Below, piece by piece: positions 30,505 to 38,725 of a DNA stretch of 64,000 nt (within the stretch, counting starts at the first letter, position 1; each line of letters starts with the position of its first letter). The position numbers were made by a program, and so were the translations under genes. This stretch comes from Synechococcus sp. RCC307 (GTDB taxonomy: Bacteria > Cyanobacteriota > Cyanobacteriia > PCC-6307 > Cyanobiaceae). Under the pieces are notes generated by a model. That model searched no databases, was not told the origin of the DNA, and saw only the letters and a list, made by a program, of their open reading frames with translations. The stretch covers positions 677,105 to 741,104 of the forward strand of contig CT978603.1 of assembly GCA_000063525.1 (NCBI GenBank), read 5' to 3'.

Positions 30505-31269
30505 TCAATGCTGCCTGGATTCTTGACGGGATGCCGCCAATGTGACGGCTTTCAGCGCCGCCTGTTCGTCTGGATGCAGCCGTCGCCACTGACCGCTGGG
30601 TAAATCGCCTAGCTGGACTGGGCCGATGCTGACCCGCAATAGGTCACGCACCGGGTGGCCCAGCTGCTCTGCCACACGGCGGATTTGGCGATTGCGGCCC
30701 TCCCGCATCACCAGCTCCAGCTGGCTGTGTTCTGCGTCTTGCTGCAGTTCTCGTACATCGGCTGACCGGGTGGGGCGGCCATCGAGCAGCACCCCATGGC
30801 GCCATTGCTGCAGCACGGCGCTACTGGGATGGCCACTCACCCAGATGCGGTAGCTCTTGCGGTGGCTGAAGCGGGGGTGGGTGAGCGCCAGGGTGAGCGC
30901 GCCGTTGTTGCTGAGCAGCAAGGCACCGCGACTGTCGCAATCCAATCGCCCCACCGGATGCAGCCCCTGCCCTTCTGCGAGCTCGGCGGGCAGCAGATCC
31001 AGCACCGTTCGCCGGCCGCGGGGGTCAAAGCAGGTGCTGTGCACGCCCCTGGGTTTGTGCAGCAGCACGGTGAGCTCTTCGGCTGGCGGCGACACCAGCT
31101 CACCATCCACCAAGATGCGATCGCGCAGTGGATCGCCTTGATCCCCTGGGCTGGCAGGGCGTCCATTGAGTAGCACGCGGCCTTGGCGCATCAGCTCTTC
31201 GGCCCGCCGCCTTGAGCAGACACCCGCTTGGGAGAGCACTTTCTGCAGGCGTTGGCGCTCGCTGCTCAT
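30505..31269 (-). CDS. RsuA/RluB-family pseudouridine synthase
   Basis: A 254-residue enzyme isomerising a uridine in rRNA. An N-terminal S4 domain (LQKVLSQAGVCSRRRAEELM, then RVLLNGRPASPGD) is followed by the catalytic motif PVGRLDCDSRGALLLSNNG (Asp of GRLD) and the C-terminal EGRNRQIRRVAEQLGHPV. Which position is modified (RsuA, RluB or RluE type) cannot be told by eye. Its start overlaps the phoR stop (4 bases). Confidence 0.92.
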   Translation of the reverse strand: MSSERQRLQKVLSQAGVCSRRRAEELMRQGRVLLNGRPASPGDQGDPLRDRILVDGELVSPPAEELTVLLHKPRGVHSTCFDPRGRRTVLDLLPAELAEGQGLHPVGRLDCDSRGALLLSNNGALTLALTHPRFSHRKSYRIWVSGHPSSAVLQQWRHGVLLDGRPTRSADVRELQQDAEHSQLELVMREGRNRQIRRVAEQLGHPVRDLLRVSIGPVQLGDLPSGQWRRLHPDEQAALKAVTLAASRQESRQH

Positions 31270-32369
31270 GCCTTGTTGGCTGGCAGCGAGAGCTGCACTA
31301 CTGCTCCACCATCGGGGTGATTTTTGGCCTTGATGTGGCCGCCATGGGCGTGGGCGATCTGCTCCACGATGGCCAGGCCAAGCCCACTGCCCACCCGCTT
31401 ACCTCGCGAGCGTGAGGGGTCCCCTCGGTAGAAGCGATCAAACATGTGCTGTAGATCTTCCGGGCTGAAACCATCGCCGCTATCGCGCACTTCAATGCGC
31501 TCCCAGCGGCCCTCCTGCAGCAGCCGCACCTCCACTGAAGTTTCGTTGGGGCTGTAGCGCAGCGCGTTGTCGAGCAGATTCAGCAGGGCCCGGTGGAGCC
31601 GTGAGGCGTTGCCGCGCACCGGGTGGCTGCCGCTGCTTTCGATCACGAGCTCAACGCTGCGTTGCTCAGCCAACGGGGCCAAGCTTTGCCAGGCCTGGCT
31701 AGCTAGCTCACGGATTTCCACTCTGGCCATCGATTCCACCCGGTTGGCCGCCGCGGAGGATTCCAGCCGGTTGAGCTCGAGCAGGTCGGCAACCAGTTGC
31801 TGCAAGCGGTTGAGCTCCCGCTGCAGCCGCTCGATTTGAACCTCTTGTTTTGGATCTGGATTGAGGGCCAGGGTTTCGGTCACCAGTGAGAGAGCCGTTA
31901 GCGGTGTGCGCAGCTCATGGGCCACGTCGCTCACCCAGCGTTGGTGCAGATCTTGTTGGGCTTGCAGGGATTGGCGGCTCTGCAGAAACACCCCAACGGA
32001 GCCGTCACGCCCTGCAATGGCAATGGCCTCGAGCGGCTCGCTGCGGATCGGCTCAGGATGCAGTGGGGTGGGGCTCACGGTGCTGTTGGTCCAGCTCACC
32101 CGTTGACGCCCATCACCGGCGCGCGCTTTGCGCACTGATTCTTCCAATTGGTGGCAGCGCACCACCTCCAACAGATAGCGGCCTTTCACCACTTGCTCGG
32201 TGCCGATGCCCAGCAGGCGGCGAGCGCGGCCATTGAGATGCTGCAGGCGGTTGGCGCGATCAAGCAGCAAAAAACCCTGAGAGGCCTCCTCCAACCAATC
32301 GAGCAACTGCCGCGAACGGATCACCGGTTGACGCGGCCGGCCCAGCCAGCGACGCAACGTTTCAATCAT
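31266..32369 (-). CDS. phoR: PhoR/SphS-type sensor histidine kinase
   Basis: A 367-residue kinase paired with the adjacent phoB-like regulator through a 4-base overlap. The PAS-like N-terminal region is LLDWLEEASQGFLLLDRANR, then HLNGRARRLLGI. The HisKA motif is [17 protein letters not shown], and the HATPase boxes are LLNLLDNALRYSPNE, VRDSGDGFSPEDL and GSGLGLAIVEQIAHAHGG. No membrane helix is evident, so it appears cytosolic. The match to the cyanobacterial phosphate sensor rests on its partner and on the Pho-box-like repeats upstream. Confidence 0.85.
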   Translation of the reverse strand: MIETLRRWLGRPRQPVIRSRQLLDWLEEASQGFLLLDRANRLQHLNGRARRLLGIGTEQVVKGRYLLEVVRCHQLEESVRKARAGDGRQRVSWTNSTVSPTPLHPEPIRSEPLEAIAIAGRDGSVGVFLQSRQSLQAQQDLHQRWVSDVAHELRTPLTALSLVTETLALNPDPKQEVQIERLQRELNRLQQLVADLLELNRLESSAAANRVESMARVEIRELASQAWQSLAPLAEQRSVELVIESSGSHPVRGNASRLHRALLNLLDNALRYSPNETSVEVRLLQEGRWERIEVRDSGDGFSPEDLQHMFDRFYRGDPSRSRGKRVGSGLGLAIVEQIAHAHGGHIKAKNHPDGGAVVQLSLPANKA

Positions 32370-33091
32370 CCGAAGCGATAGCCAAACCCGCGCACGGTGA
32401 GGATGTAGGTGGGCGCACTGGGGTTGGTCTCCAACTTCTCGCGCAGCCAGCGGATGTGGACATCAACGGTCTTGCTGTCGCCCATGAAGTCGATGCCCCA
32501 GACACGCTCCAGCAACTTGTCGCGGCTCCAAACCCGTTTGGGGCTTTGCATGAATACCTCCAGCAGGCGGTATTCCTTGGGGGAGAGGTTCACCTCTTGG
32601 CCGCCGCGGGTGACGCGGCACTCCTCGGGGTAGAGCGTGATCTCATCGAAACGCAGCACTTCTTTGGCGCCGCTATCGCCATTGCGGGCGCTGCGGCGCA
32701 GCAGCGCGCGGCAGCGGGCTACGAGCTCGCGCATGCCAAAGGGCTTCACCAAGTAGTCGTCGGCCCCAATCTCCAGGCCCACCACCCGATCGGTTTCGCT
32801 GTCGCGGGCGCTCACGACGATGATCGGCGTTGAAAAGCCGCGGCGGCGCATGTAGCGGCAGACATCCAGGCCGCTGACGCCAGGAAGCATCAGGTCCAGT
32901 AAGACCAAATCACAGGAGGGGTTATCCGGAGACCCCTTGAAACGCTCCAGTGCTGTGCTGCCGCTGCCAACGGCATCAACTTCAAAGCCTTCGCTGCTGA
33001 GGGCCTCGGCAATGGTTTCGCGAATCGTGTCGTCGTCTTCAACGACCAAGAGTCGTGTTGGTGGTGCCTGGGGCGGAGGGCTGACGGCCAC
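32366..33091 (-). CDS. phoB: PhoB/SphR-type response regulator
   Basis: A 241-residue OmpR/PhoB-class regulator. The receiver has the acidic pocket VVEDDDT, the phospho-Asp in VLLDLMLPGVSGLD, the Thr/Ser switch VVSARDSETDR and lysine DDYLVKPFGMREL. The winged helix includes VNLSPKEYRLLEVFMQSPKR and KTVDVHIRWLREKLETN, ending VRGFGYRFG. It starts at GTG 33091. The long SARDSETDRVVGLEIGADDY stretch is typical of picocyanobacterial PhoB. Likely controls phosphate-starvation genes. Confidence 0.87.
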   Translation of the reverse strand: MAVSPPPQAPPTRLLVVEDDDTIRETIAEALSSEGFEVDAVGSGSTALERFKGSPDNPSCDLVLLDLMLPGVSGLDVCRYMRRRGFSTPIIVVSARDSETDRVVGLEIGADDYLVKPFGMRELVARCRALLRRSARNGDSGAKEVLRFDEITLYPEECRVTRGGQEVNLSPKEYRLLEVFMQSPKRVWSRDKLLERVWGIDFMGDSKTVDVHIRWLREKLETNPSAPTYILTVRGFGYRFG

Positions 33092-33108
33092 GGGAGCACT
33101 GCGGATTA

Positions 33109-33142
33109 GCTCTAAACAAATTTTAAACGCGTTCTTAATGAG
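33109..33142 (-). promoter_or_regulatory. Candidate Pho box (three 11-bp-spaced repeats)
   Basis: On the minus strand, TTAAGA (33139-33134), TTTAAA (33128-33123) and TTTAGA (33117-33112) recur exactly every 11 bases just upstream of phoB. Cyanobacterial Pho boxes are tandem TTAA-containing octamers with 3-base spacers, which is the same period. Autoregulation by PhoB is inferred. Confidence 0.5.
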
Positions 33143-33157
33143 CCCAAAACGGGCTCA
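33141..33157. terminator. 6-bp inverted repeat downstream of the 33184-33591 gene
   Basis: GAGCCC, loop AAAAC, GGGCTC. It lies between the small membrane protein gene and phoB and abuts the Pho-box-like repeats. There is no T-tail; it may be a terminator or an operator. Confidence 0.3.
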
Positions 33158-33183
33158 CCGAAGATCTGCAGATTTGAGTTGGC

Positions 33184-33591
33184 TTAGAAAAATTCGTCGA
33201 AGTTGTCGAAATCAACGGCGCGGAAACGTCCCTCTTCCACTTGAACCATCAAGCGCTCGAGCTGCACCCAAAGGGCGCCACCGGTGAGCAAGGACAGCAG
33301 GGTGGCAATCAGCAGGGCAGCCCCTGAGGCAAAGCCAAACACCTGCAGCGAGGCGCCAATAAACAAGGTGGTGCCCACCAGCACACCGCTGTAGCTGATC
33401 GTGATTTCGGCATTCCCCAACGGCAATAGGGCGAGGCGGTCCTGCTTCCAGGCATCCAACTTGTTTTGAATCAAGCGCGAGAAGGTGAGTCCGCACAGCA
33501 CGCCAATGGCTAGACCCAGCCCTGCCACCAGATAAGGGGGCTGCGGCAGGCTCATCAGCGGCAGATCAAAATCAAAAGTCTCGTAGTCCAC
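33184..33591 (-). CDS. Small membrane protein of unknown function
   Basis: A 135-residue protein with two or three membrane helices (YLVAGLGLAIGVLCGLTF; ISYSGVLVGTTLFIGASL; GAALLIATLLSLLTGGALWV) and an acidic C-terminus (FRAVDFDNFDEFF). The termini are probably cytosolic. It lies between the AarF-type kinase and phoB on the same strand, with a 24-base gap to the kinase gene. No family recognised; looks like a conserved cyanobacterial protein. Confidence 0.7.
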   Translation of the reverse strand: MDYETFDFDLPLMSLPQPPYLVAGLGLAIGVLCGLTFSRLIQNKLDAWKQDRLALLPLGNAEITISYSGVLVGTTLFIGASLQVFGFASGAALLIATLLSLLTGGALWVQLERLMVQVEEGRFRAVDFDNFDEFF

Positions 33592-33615
33592 TGGTGGCTT
33601 TAAGGGAGCTGCACG

Positions 33616-35268
33616 TTAAAGGCTGAGTTGCTGCCACCAGTCGCCCGCCAGCCGAGCCGGACTGAAGCGGCGGCGCACCAAGGCCGCCAGCGCCTGGATG
33701 TCATCGGTGTGTAGCCGTCCATCGCGCACCAAGGCCAGGAGCAGCCGTTGGCGTAGGCCGTGGCCCTCTTTGCCCACCATCAACTTCAAGCCAGCCCCAG
33801 CGACCGGGATGAGATCGGCGGGATTGCCATCGGTGCCGACCACCTCCAGCAGGTTCTCCAGCCGTTCAAGTTGCAGCCGGCCTTGGCGATCAAACAGCAC
33901 ATCGAGCAGCTTGTGCCGCAGCTCTTCGGTGTCAGCTGCGAGCAGGCGTTTGGCCACATAGGGATAGGCCACGCGGATGATGCTGAACTCCGGCTCGAGC
34001 CGCAGGGCTAAGCCCTCTTGGCTGACCACCGCGCGAATGATCAGCGCAAAGCGAGCTGGTACCCGGAAGGGGTACTCAAACATCAGCTCGGAGAAGCGAT
34101 CGGTGATCGTTTTGAAGTTGAAGTCTTGAACGCTGTCGCCCAGCTGTCCCCCCAGCACGCTCTCGAGGGCTGGCACCAGGGGCTCGAGGTTGGTGCCGGG
34201 CTGCAAAAAACCCAGCCGCACAAAGTCGTGGCCGAGGGCGCGGAAGTCCTTGTTGATCAGATGAACAACGGCGTCGGTCAGCGTCAGCCGATCGTCGTTG
34301 CTCAGCATGTCCATCATGCCGAAATCGACGTAGCCAAGCCGGCCAAATCCGTTGGGACCGCCCGAGAGGGCGAACAGATTGCCGGGATGGGGATCGGCAT
34401 GGAAATAGCCGAATTCGAGCAGTTGCCGCAGCCCTGAAATCACTCCAGCGCGCACCAAGGTGGTGGGATCGAGTTGGTTGCGCTCCAGCACCTCCCGGTT
34501 CTGCAGCTTCACCCCAGCAAGCCAGGTGGTGGTTAGGACGCGGCGGCTGCTGAGCACCCGCTCCACCTCAGGCACCACCACGGTGGGGTCGGTTTCAAAC
34601 AGCTGGGCGAAGCGTTCAGCGTTATCGGCTTCGAGCTCGTAGTCGATTTCGCGAAACAGCGTCTGACCAAACTCATCAACGATGGCGGTGAGGTCGTCGC
34701 CGAGGTTGAGCGGCAGGAACGGTCCTGACAGCTGAGCCAACAGGCGGATGACGGCCAGGTCCAGCCGCAGCCGCGGCTCTAGATCAGGGCGCTGCACCTT
34801 GACCGCCACCCAGCGGCCATCGAGCAGCTTGGCTTTGTAGACCTGGCCGAGACTGGCCGCCGCCACCGGATGATCCGGGAAAGTGGCAAACAGTTGCTCG
34901 GCCGGTGCTCCCAATTCCGATTGGATGGTCGCCAGGGCCTTGCCGTGATCAAACGCCGGAAGGTCGTCCTGCAGGCGAGTGAGTTGTTCGAGCCAATCGC
35001 GCTGCACCAGATCCGGTCTGGTGGAGAGGGACTGGCCCAACTTGATGAAGCAGGGCCCCAGGCCTGTGAGCGTATGCAGCAAACGCTTGCCCAGACGGCG
35101 CTGGACAGCCCGGTCCTCACTGCCGCCTTGAACGACCAGGGTGAGGCTCAAGCCGCCGAGCTGCCAGAGCACCACCACCAGGCGGCCCACCAATTGATGC
35201 AGGGGAACGGGGTACTGGCGGTGAATGGCAGGGCTCAGTGCTGGGCAGACTCTAGAAACTGCGCTCAA
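33616..35268 (-). CDS. ABC1/AarF (UbiB-like) atypical kinase
   Basis: Atypical protein-kinase-like ATPase. In plastids and cyanobacteria these support quinone and lipid metabolism. It has the family's KxGQ motif FIKLGQSLSTRPDLV, the alanine-rich loop AAASLGQVYKAKLLDG, the lysine AVKVQRPDL, the E of LFREIDYELEADNAERF, the catalytic FHADPHPGNLFAL and the DFG-equivalent YVDFGMMDML. The frame is open to a TTG at 35322. TTG 35268 (550 residues) reduces the overlap with the divergent decarboxylase gene at 35225. Start unsure, family sure. Confidence 0.92.
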   Translation of the reverse strand: MSAVSRVCPALSPAIHRQYPVPLHQLVGRLVVVLWQLGGLSLTLVVQGGSEDRAVQRRLGKRLLHTLTGLGPCFIKLGQSLSTRPDLVQRDWLEQLTRLQDDLPAFDHGKALATIQSELGAPAEQLFATFPDHPVAAASLGQVYKAKLLDGRWVAVKVQRPDLEPRLRLDLAVIRLLAQLSGPFLPLNLGDDLTAIVDEFGQTLFREIDYELEADNAERFAQLFETDPTVVVPEVERVLSSRRVLTTTWLAGVKLQNREVLERNQLDPTTLVRAGVISGLRQLLEFGYFHADPHPGNLFALSGGPNGFGRLGYVDFGMMDMLSNDDRLTLTDAVVHLINKDFRALGHDFVRLGFLQPGTNLEPLVPALESVLGGQLGDSVQDFNFKTITDRFSELMFEYPFRVPARFALIIRAVVSQEGLALRLEPEFSIIRVAYPYVAKRLLAADTEELRHKLLDVLFDRQGRLQLERLENLLEVVGTDGNPADLIPVAGAGLKLMVGKEGHGLRQRLLLALVRDGRLHTDDIQALAALVRRRFSPARLAGDWWQQLSL

Positions 35269-36670
35269 GACGTCGAGGTTGCTGCGCCCATCCCGCTGGC
35301 CATTGGAGCAAGCCCTTGCCAAGGCGGCTGGTGCATCCGGCGTCTTTCTGCATCTGCCGGCCCATCGCCGCGGTGCTGGGCGGACGCCTTCAGCCGTTGC
35401 ACTGCCCTGGCCTTACGACCTGCCCGAGCTCCCTGAAATTGGTGGACCGCTCGAGCGTGATGGCGCCATTGCTGACTCCCAGCAGCAGGTGGCCCAAGGC
35501 CTCGGTGCTGAGCGCAGCTGGTATGGCGTCAATGGTGCCAGCGGGCTGCTGCAGGCCTGCCTGCTGGCGGCCGCGCAACGGCCCGGCCAGCTGCTGCTGC
35601 CGCGCAACTTGCATCGTTCGCTGTTGCACGGTTGTGCCTTGGCTGGCGTCACCCCATCGCTCTACAGCCCGCCGATCGATCCGCTCACAGGGCTGTGGCA
35701 GCCCTTGCCGCCTGAACAGCTCGAACGATTGCTGCAACAGGTTGGCCCGGTGTCGCTGCTGGTGTTGGTTTCACCTACCTATCAGGGCTTAGCCAGTGAT
35801 CTGCCGGCGCTGGTGGCCATCGCCCATCGCTATGGCGTGGCGGTGCTGGTCGATGAGGCCCATGGGGGGCACTTCGGCTTTGATTCCAGCCTGCCGGTCT
35901 GTGCCCTGGCGGCAGGCGCTGATCTGGTGGTGCATTCGGTGCATAAGAGCTTGGGCGGCTTGGGCCAGAGCGCGGCACTGCATGCCCAAGGCGCAGCCTT
36001 TGCGCCCGCTGCACTCGAGCAATCCCTGGGCTGGCTGCAAACCAGCAGCCCCAGTGCTGTGTTGATGCTCAGCGCCGAGCAGGCCTACCGCCATCACTGC
36101 TCAGTCACAGGCAGGCGGCAACTGCGCGGCCGGCTGCAGCAGGCCCGGGCTTTGCGGGAGCAACTGCTAGCTGCTGGCATTCCGTTATTGATGAATGACG
36201 ATCCCTTGCGGCTGCTGCTGCATACCGGCGCTTGGGGATGCTCTGGAGCCGAGGCGGATGCCTGGTTGCTGGGGCGCGGTGTGATTGCTGAATGCCCTGA
36301 GCTGTTGAGCCTCACGTTTTGTTTGGGCTTGGGGCCCAGTCGGGGGCTGGGACGGCAACTGCGCAGGGCACTCCAGCAATTGCGGCAGGCCAATGGGGGG
36401 CCTCCTTTGCCGCCCCTGCAGCCGCCACCCTTTCCTTTGATCAGCCCCTTGGCCCTCTCTCCAAAGCAGGCCTGGGCGCAGCCATCAGAAGCGGTGCCAT
36501 TGGGCCAGGCCCGCGGGCGCATTGCCGCTGAACTGCTCTGCCCCTATCCCCCAGGAATTCCAGTGGTGGTTCCAGGTGAGCGGCTGGAAGCAGAGCGCTT
36601 GGAGTGGCTGCAGCAGCAGCAGCGGCTTTGGGCCGGTCAGATCCCTGATACGGTAAGGGTTCTGGTCTGA
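35225..36670 (+). CDS. Orn/Lys/Arg decarboxylase-family PLP protein
   Basis: A 481-residue fold-type I PLP enzyme resembling the short basic amino acid decarboxylases. It has ERSWYGVNGASGLLQACLLA, LLPRNLHRSLLHGCALAG, LVSPTYQGLASDLPALVAIA, the PLP aspartate VLVDEAHGGHFGFD, the Schiff-base lysine VVHSVHKSLGGLGQSAA and the C-terminal PYPPGIPVVVPGE. Substrate (arginine, lysine or ornithine) is not decidable by eye. ATG 35225; an in-frame TTG at 35279 is the alternative if the opposite kinase gene begins further upstream. Confidence 0.9.
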   Translation: MAGLSAGQTLETALKTSRLLRPSRWPLEQALAKAAGASGVFLHLPAHRRGAGRTPSAVALPWPYDLPELPEIGGPLERDGAIADSQQQVAQGLGAERSWYGVNGASGLLQACLLAAAQRPGQLLLPRNLHRSLLHGCALAGVTPSLYSPPIDPLTGLWQPLPPEQLERLLQQVGPVSLLVLVSPTYQGLASDLPALVAIAHRYGVAVLVDEAHGGHFGFDSSLPVCALAAGADLVVHSVHKSLGGLGQSAALHAQGAAFAPAALEQSLGWLQTSSPSAVLMLSAEQAYRHHCSVTGRRQLRGRLQQARALREQLLAAGIPLLMNDDPLRLLLHTGAWGCSGAEADAWLLGRGVIAECPELLSLTFCLGLGPSRGLGRQLRRALQQLRQANGGPPLPPLQPPPFPLISPLALSPKQAWAQPSEAVPLGQARGRIAAELLCPYPPGIPVVVPGERLEAERLEWLQQQQRLWAGQIPDTVRVLV

Positions 36671-36675
36671 TTGCA

Positions 36676-37287
36676 GTGGCCCTTCAGGAGCCATACCAGT
36701 GGGATTTCGTGACCCCGGGTTTGCCCGATGGGGTTTTTGAGGCGGCTCCTGGATTTAGCCCGACGCCGATGGAGCTGCGGGTGATCCTGCTGGCCTATTT
36801 GCGGCCGAGACCCGATTCAGTGGTTTGGGATGTGGGCGGCGGTACTGGTGCGCTCGCTCTGGAGATCGCCCGTCTGTTGCCCGGCGGGCGGGTGCAGGCG
36901 CTCGAGCGTGATCCAGAAGCGATCGATCTGCTGGAGCTCAACCGGGCCCGGTTTGGGATCAAAAATCTCGAGGTGTTTGCGGGGCAAGCTCCAGCCGATC
37001 TCGCCAAGCTGGCGCCGGCTCCAGACCGGGTGGTGCTGGAGGTGGGGCGTCCCTTGGGCGATGTGCTGCGAGCCGTTTGGGATGCCATGGCTCCAGCTGG
37101 TCGTTTGGTGATCAGCACCACCAGTCTGGAGGGCTTGGTGGATGCCACCGACCATCTGGGTCAATTGGCAGCCAATGATGTGCAGGTGTCTCAAGCCACT
37201 GTTCATCGCATGGTGCGGCGCAGTAATCAAACGCGCTTGGCCGCGGCGGAACCTCTGTTCGTGATTGCGGCCGAACGTCACCCATGA
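36676..37287 (+). CDS. cbiT: Cobalt-precorrin C15-methyltransferase (decarboxylating), CbiT type
   Basis: SAM-dependent methylation and decarboxylation of the corrin ring. The 203-residue protein has VTPGLPDGVFEAAPGFSPTP at the N-terminus and the SAM motif VWDVGGGTGALALEIARLL, then LERDPEAIDLLELNRARFG. It stands alone rather than fused to CbiE as in CobL, so a separate cbiE is expected elsewhere. GTG start 5 bases after the decarboxylase gene; overlaps cdsA by 4 bases. Confidence 0.9.
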   Translation: MALQEPYQWDFVTPGLPDGVFEAAPGFSPTPMELRVILLAYLRPRPDSVVWDVGGGTGALALEIARLLPGGRVQALERDPEAIDLLELNRARFGIKNLEVFAGQAPADLAKLAPAPDRVVLEVGRPLGDVLRAVWDAMAPAGRLVISTTSLEGLVDATDHLGQLAANDVQVSQATVHRMVRRSNQTRLAAAEPLFVIAAERHP

Positions 37288-38120
37288 GGGGCTCGAGCCG
37301 TTGGTTGAGCGGTCTGGCGGCGGCAGCCTTTGGTCTCTTGATCGTTGGGTTGGGGGGCTGGTGGTTCACCCTCAGCCTCGGTGTGATCGTGCATCTGGCC
37401 TTGCTGGAATTTTTCCGGCTGGCCCAGTTCAAGGGCATTCGTCCAGCCAGCAAAACCACCTTGGTGGCCTGTCAGTTGCTGTTGATCATTACCCAGTTGG
37501 CCCCGGGAAGTCCCTGGGCGGCAGCGGTCCTGCCAGTGGCGGGCTCGGTGATCTGTGGCTGGCTGCTGCTGCAGCCGGTCACCGGCACGATCGCCGATAT
37601 TGCGGCGTCGATTTTTGGCCTCTTTTATTTGGGCTTTTTGCCCAGCCATTGGGTGCGCTTACGCGATCTCAGTGACGCTTGGGCGGCGCCCCATTGGCCT
37701 CTGCATCCGGGACTGTCGATCACGCTGTTGGCGTTTGTGCTGATTTGGGCGGCTGATTGCGGGTCCTATTTGTGGGGCAGCCGTTTTGGCCGCACGCGCC
37801 TCTCGGAGGTGTCACCGGGCAAGACAGTGGAAGGGGCTTTGGCGGGCTTGTTCGCCACGGTGATCACGGGCGCTGTGGGGGGCTGGTTGTTGGGTTGGCC
37901 GTTGGGGCTTTTGCTCGGTGCTGGGCTGGGGGGCTTGGTAGCGCTGTTTGCCCTGGTGGGTGATCTCACCGAATCGATGATGAAACGCGATGCCGGTGTG
38001 AAGGACTCAGGCGCGTTGATTCCAGGCCATGGCGGCATTCTCGATCGGGTCGATAGTTATTTGTTCACCCCTGCGGTGGTGTTTTACGCCGTCACTTTGG
38101 TCTTGCCGCTGGTGGGCTAG
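37284..38120 (+). CDS. cdsA: Phosphatidate cytidylyltransferase
   Basis: Makes CDP-diacylglycerol for phosphatidylglycerol synthesis in the membrane. The 278 residues have seven or so hydrophobic helices and the CDS signature near the C-terminus: LTESMMKRDAGVKDSGAL, then IPGHGGILDRVDSYLF (the Asp pair). WGSRFGRTRLSEVSPGKTVEG precedes it. ATGA overlap with cbiT suggests co-translation. Confidence 0.95.
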   Translation: MRGSSRWLSGLAAAAFGLLIVGLGGWWFTLSLGVIVHLALLEFFRLAQFKGIRPASKTTLVACQLLLIITQLAPGSPWAAAVLPVAGSVICGWLLLQPVTGTIADIAASIFGLFYLGFLPSHWVRLRDLSDAWAAPHWPLHPGLSITLLAFVLIWAADCGSYLWGSRFGRTRLSEVSPGKTVEGALAGLFATVITGAVGGWLLGWPLGLLLGAGLGGLVALFALVGDLTESMMKRDAGVKDSGALIPGHGGILDRVDSYLFTPAVVFYAVTLVLPLVG

Positions 38121-38725
38121 GCAGCCGCTTCGGGGCTCACCACTGACTGCCCTCGCAGCGTCAGCTGAGCCGCTTGCAGCTCTAGCTGCTCCAGGGTGAT
38201 AGCGGGATCCATTGGCACGACCAATGTTTTCTCCTGATCGCGCAGGCTCAACTTCCCGTTTTCCAGAACGCACTGGCAGGGCACAGGAGCTGCCAATGCG
38301 CAGTGCAGCAGCACCTTGTCGGCTTGGATCTCCAAATGCTGCAGGGGCTGGCCGCATAACAACACGTCGCTGAGTTCAGCCCTGAACTCAGCAAGGGCAG
38401 GGCTTTGCAGGCAGCCGGTGAGACCGGATTCGCTGAATTGCACCCACCCTCTCACCGAGAAGCTTTGGCGCAGCTGCAGCGGCTGGCCTTTCAGCAGCGC
38501 ACCCACATCAAGATCAATCGGTTCACTGCTCAGCTCCACCTGCTCAAGGGCGAGGTCTTGAAACACCACGCCCCTGGCGCGAACGGTGGCCCCGGCCAGG
38601 TGGCCCTGCAGCAGGCGCCAGAGCGAGCCTTGCAGCTTCAGATCGAGATGCTGCAGTTGGCTGCAAATGCTTTTGAGCCAGAGCTTGATGGCTTGGCTGA
38701 TCACTCCCAGCGCCGGCCCGCTCAT
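38117..38725 (-). CDS. DUF2993 (LmeA-like) family protein
   Basis: A 202-residue protein with the DUF2993 layout: an N-terminal helix (ISQAIKLWLKSICSQLQHLD), repeated beta-type segments (RARGVVFQDLALEQVELSSE, IDLDVGALLKGQPLQLRQS) and LSDVLLCGQPLQHLEIQADK. Relatives bind phospholipids or acyl chains at the envelope. Its 5' end overlaps the stop of the alpha/beta hydrolase gene by 4 bases, and its stop touches the end of convergent cdsA. Confidence 0.8.
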   Translation of the reverse strand: MSGPALGVISQAIKLWLKSICSQLQHLDLKLQGSLWRLLQGHLAGATVRARGVVFQDLALEQVELSSEPIDLDVGALLKGQPLQLRQSFSVRGWVQFSESGLTGCLQSPALAEFRAELSDVLLCGQPLQHLEIQADKVLLHCALAAPVPCQCVLENGKLSLRDQEKTLVVPMDPAITLEQLELQAAQLTLRGQSVVSPEAAA

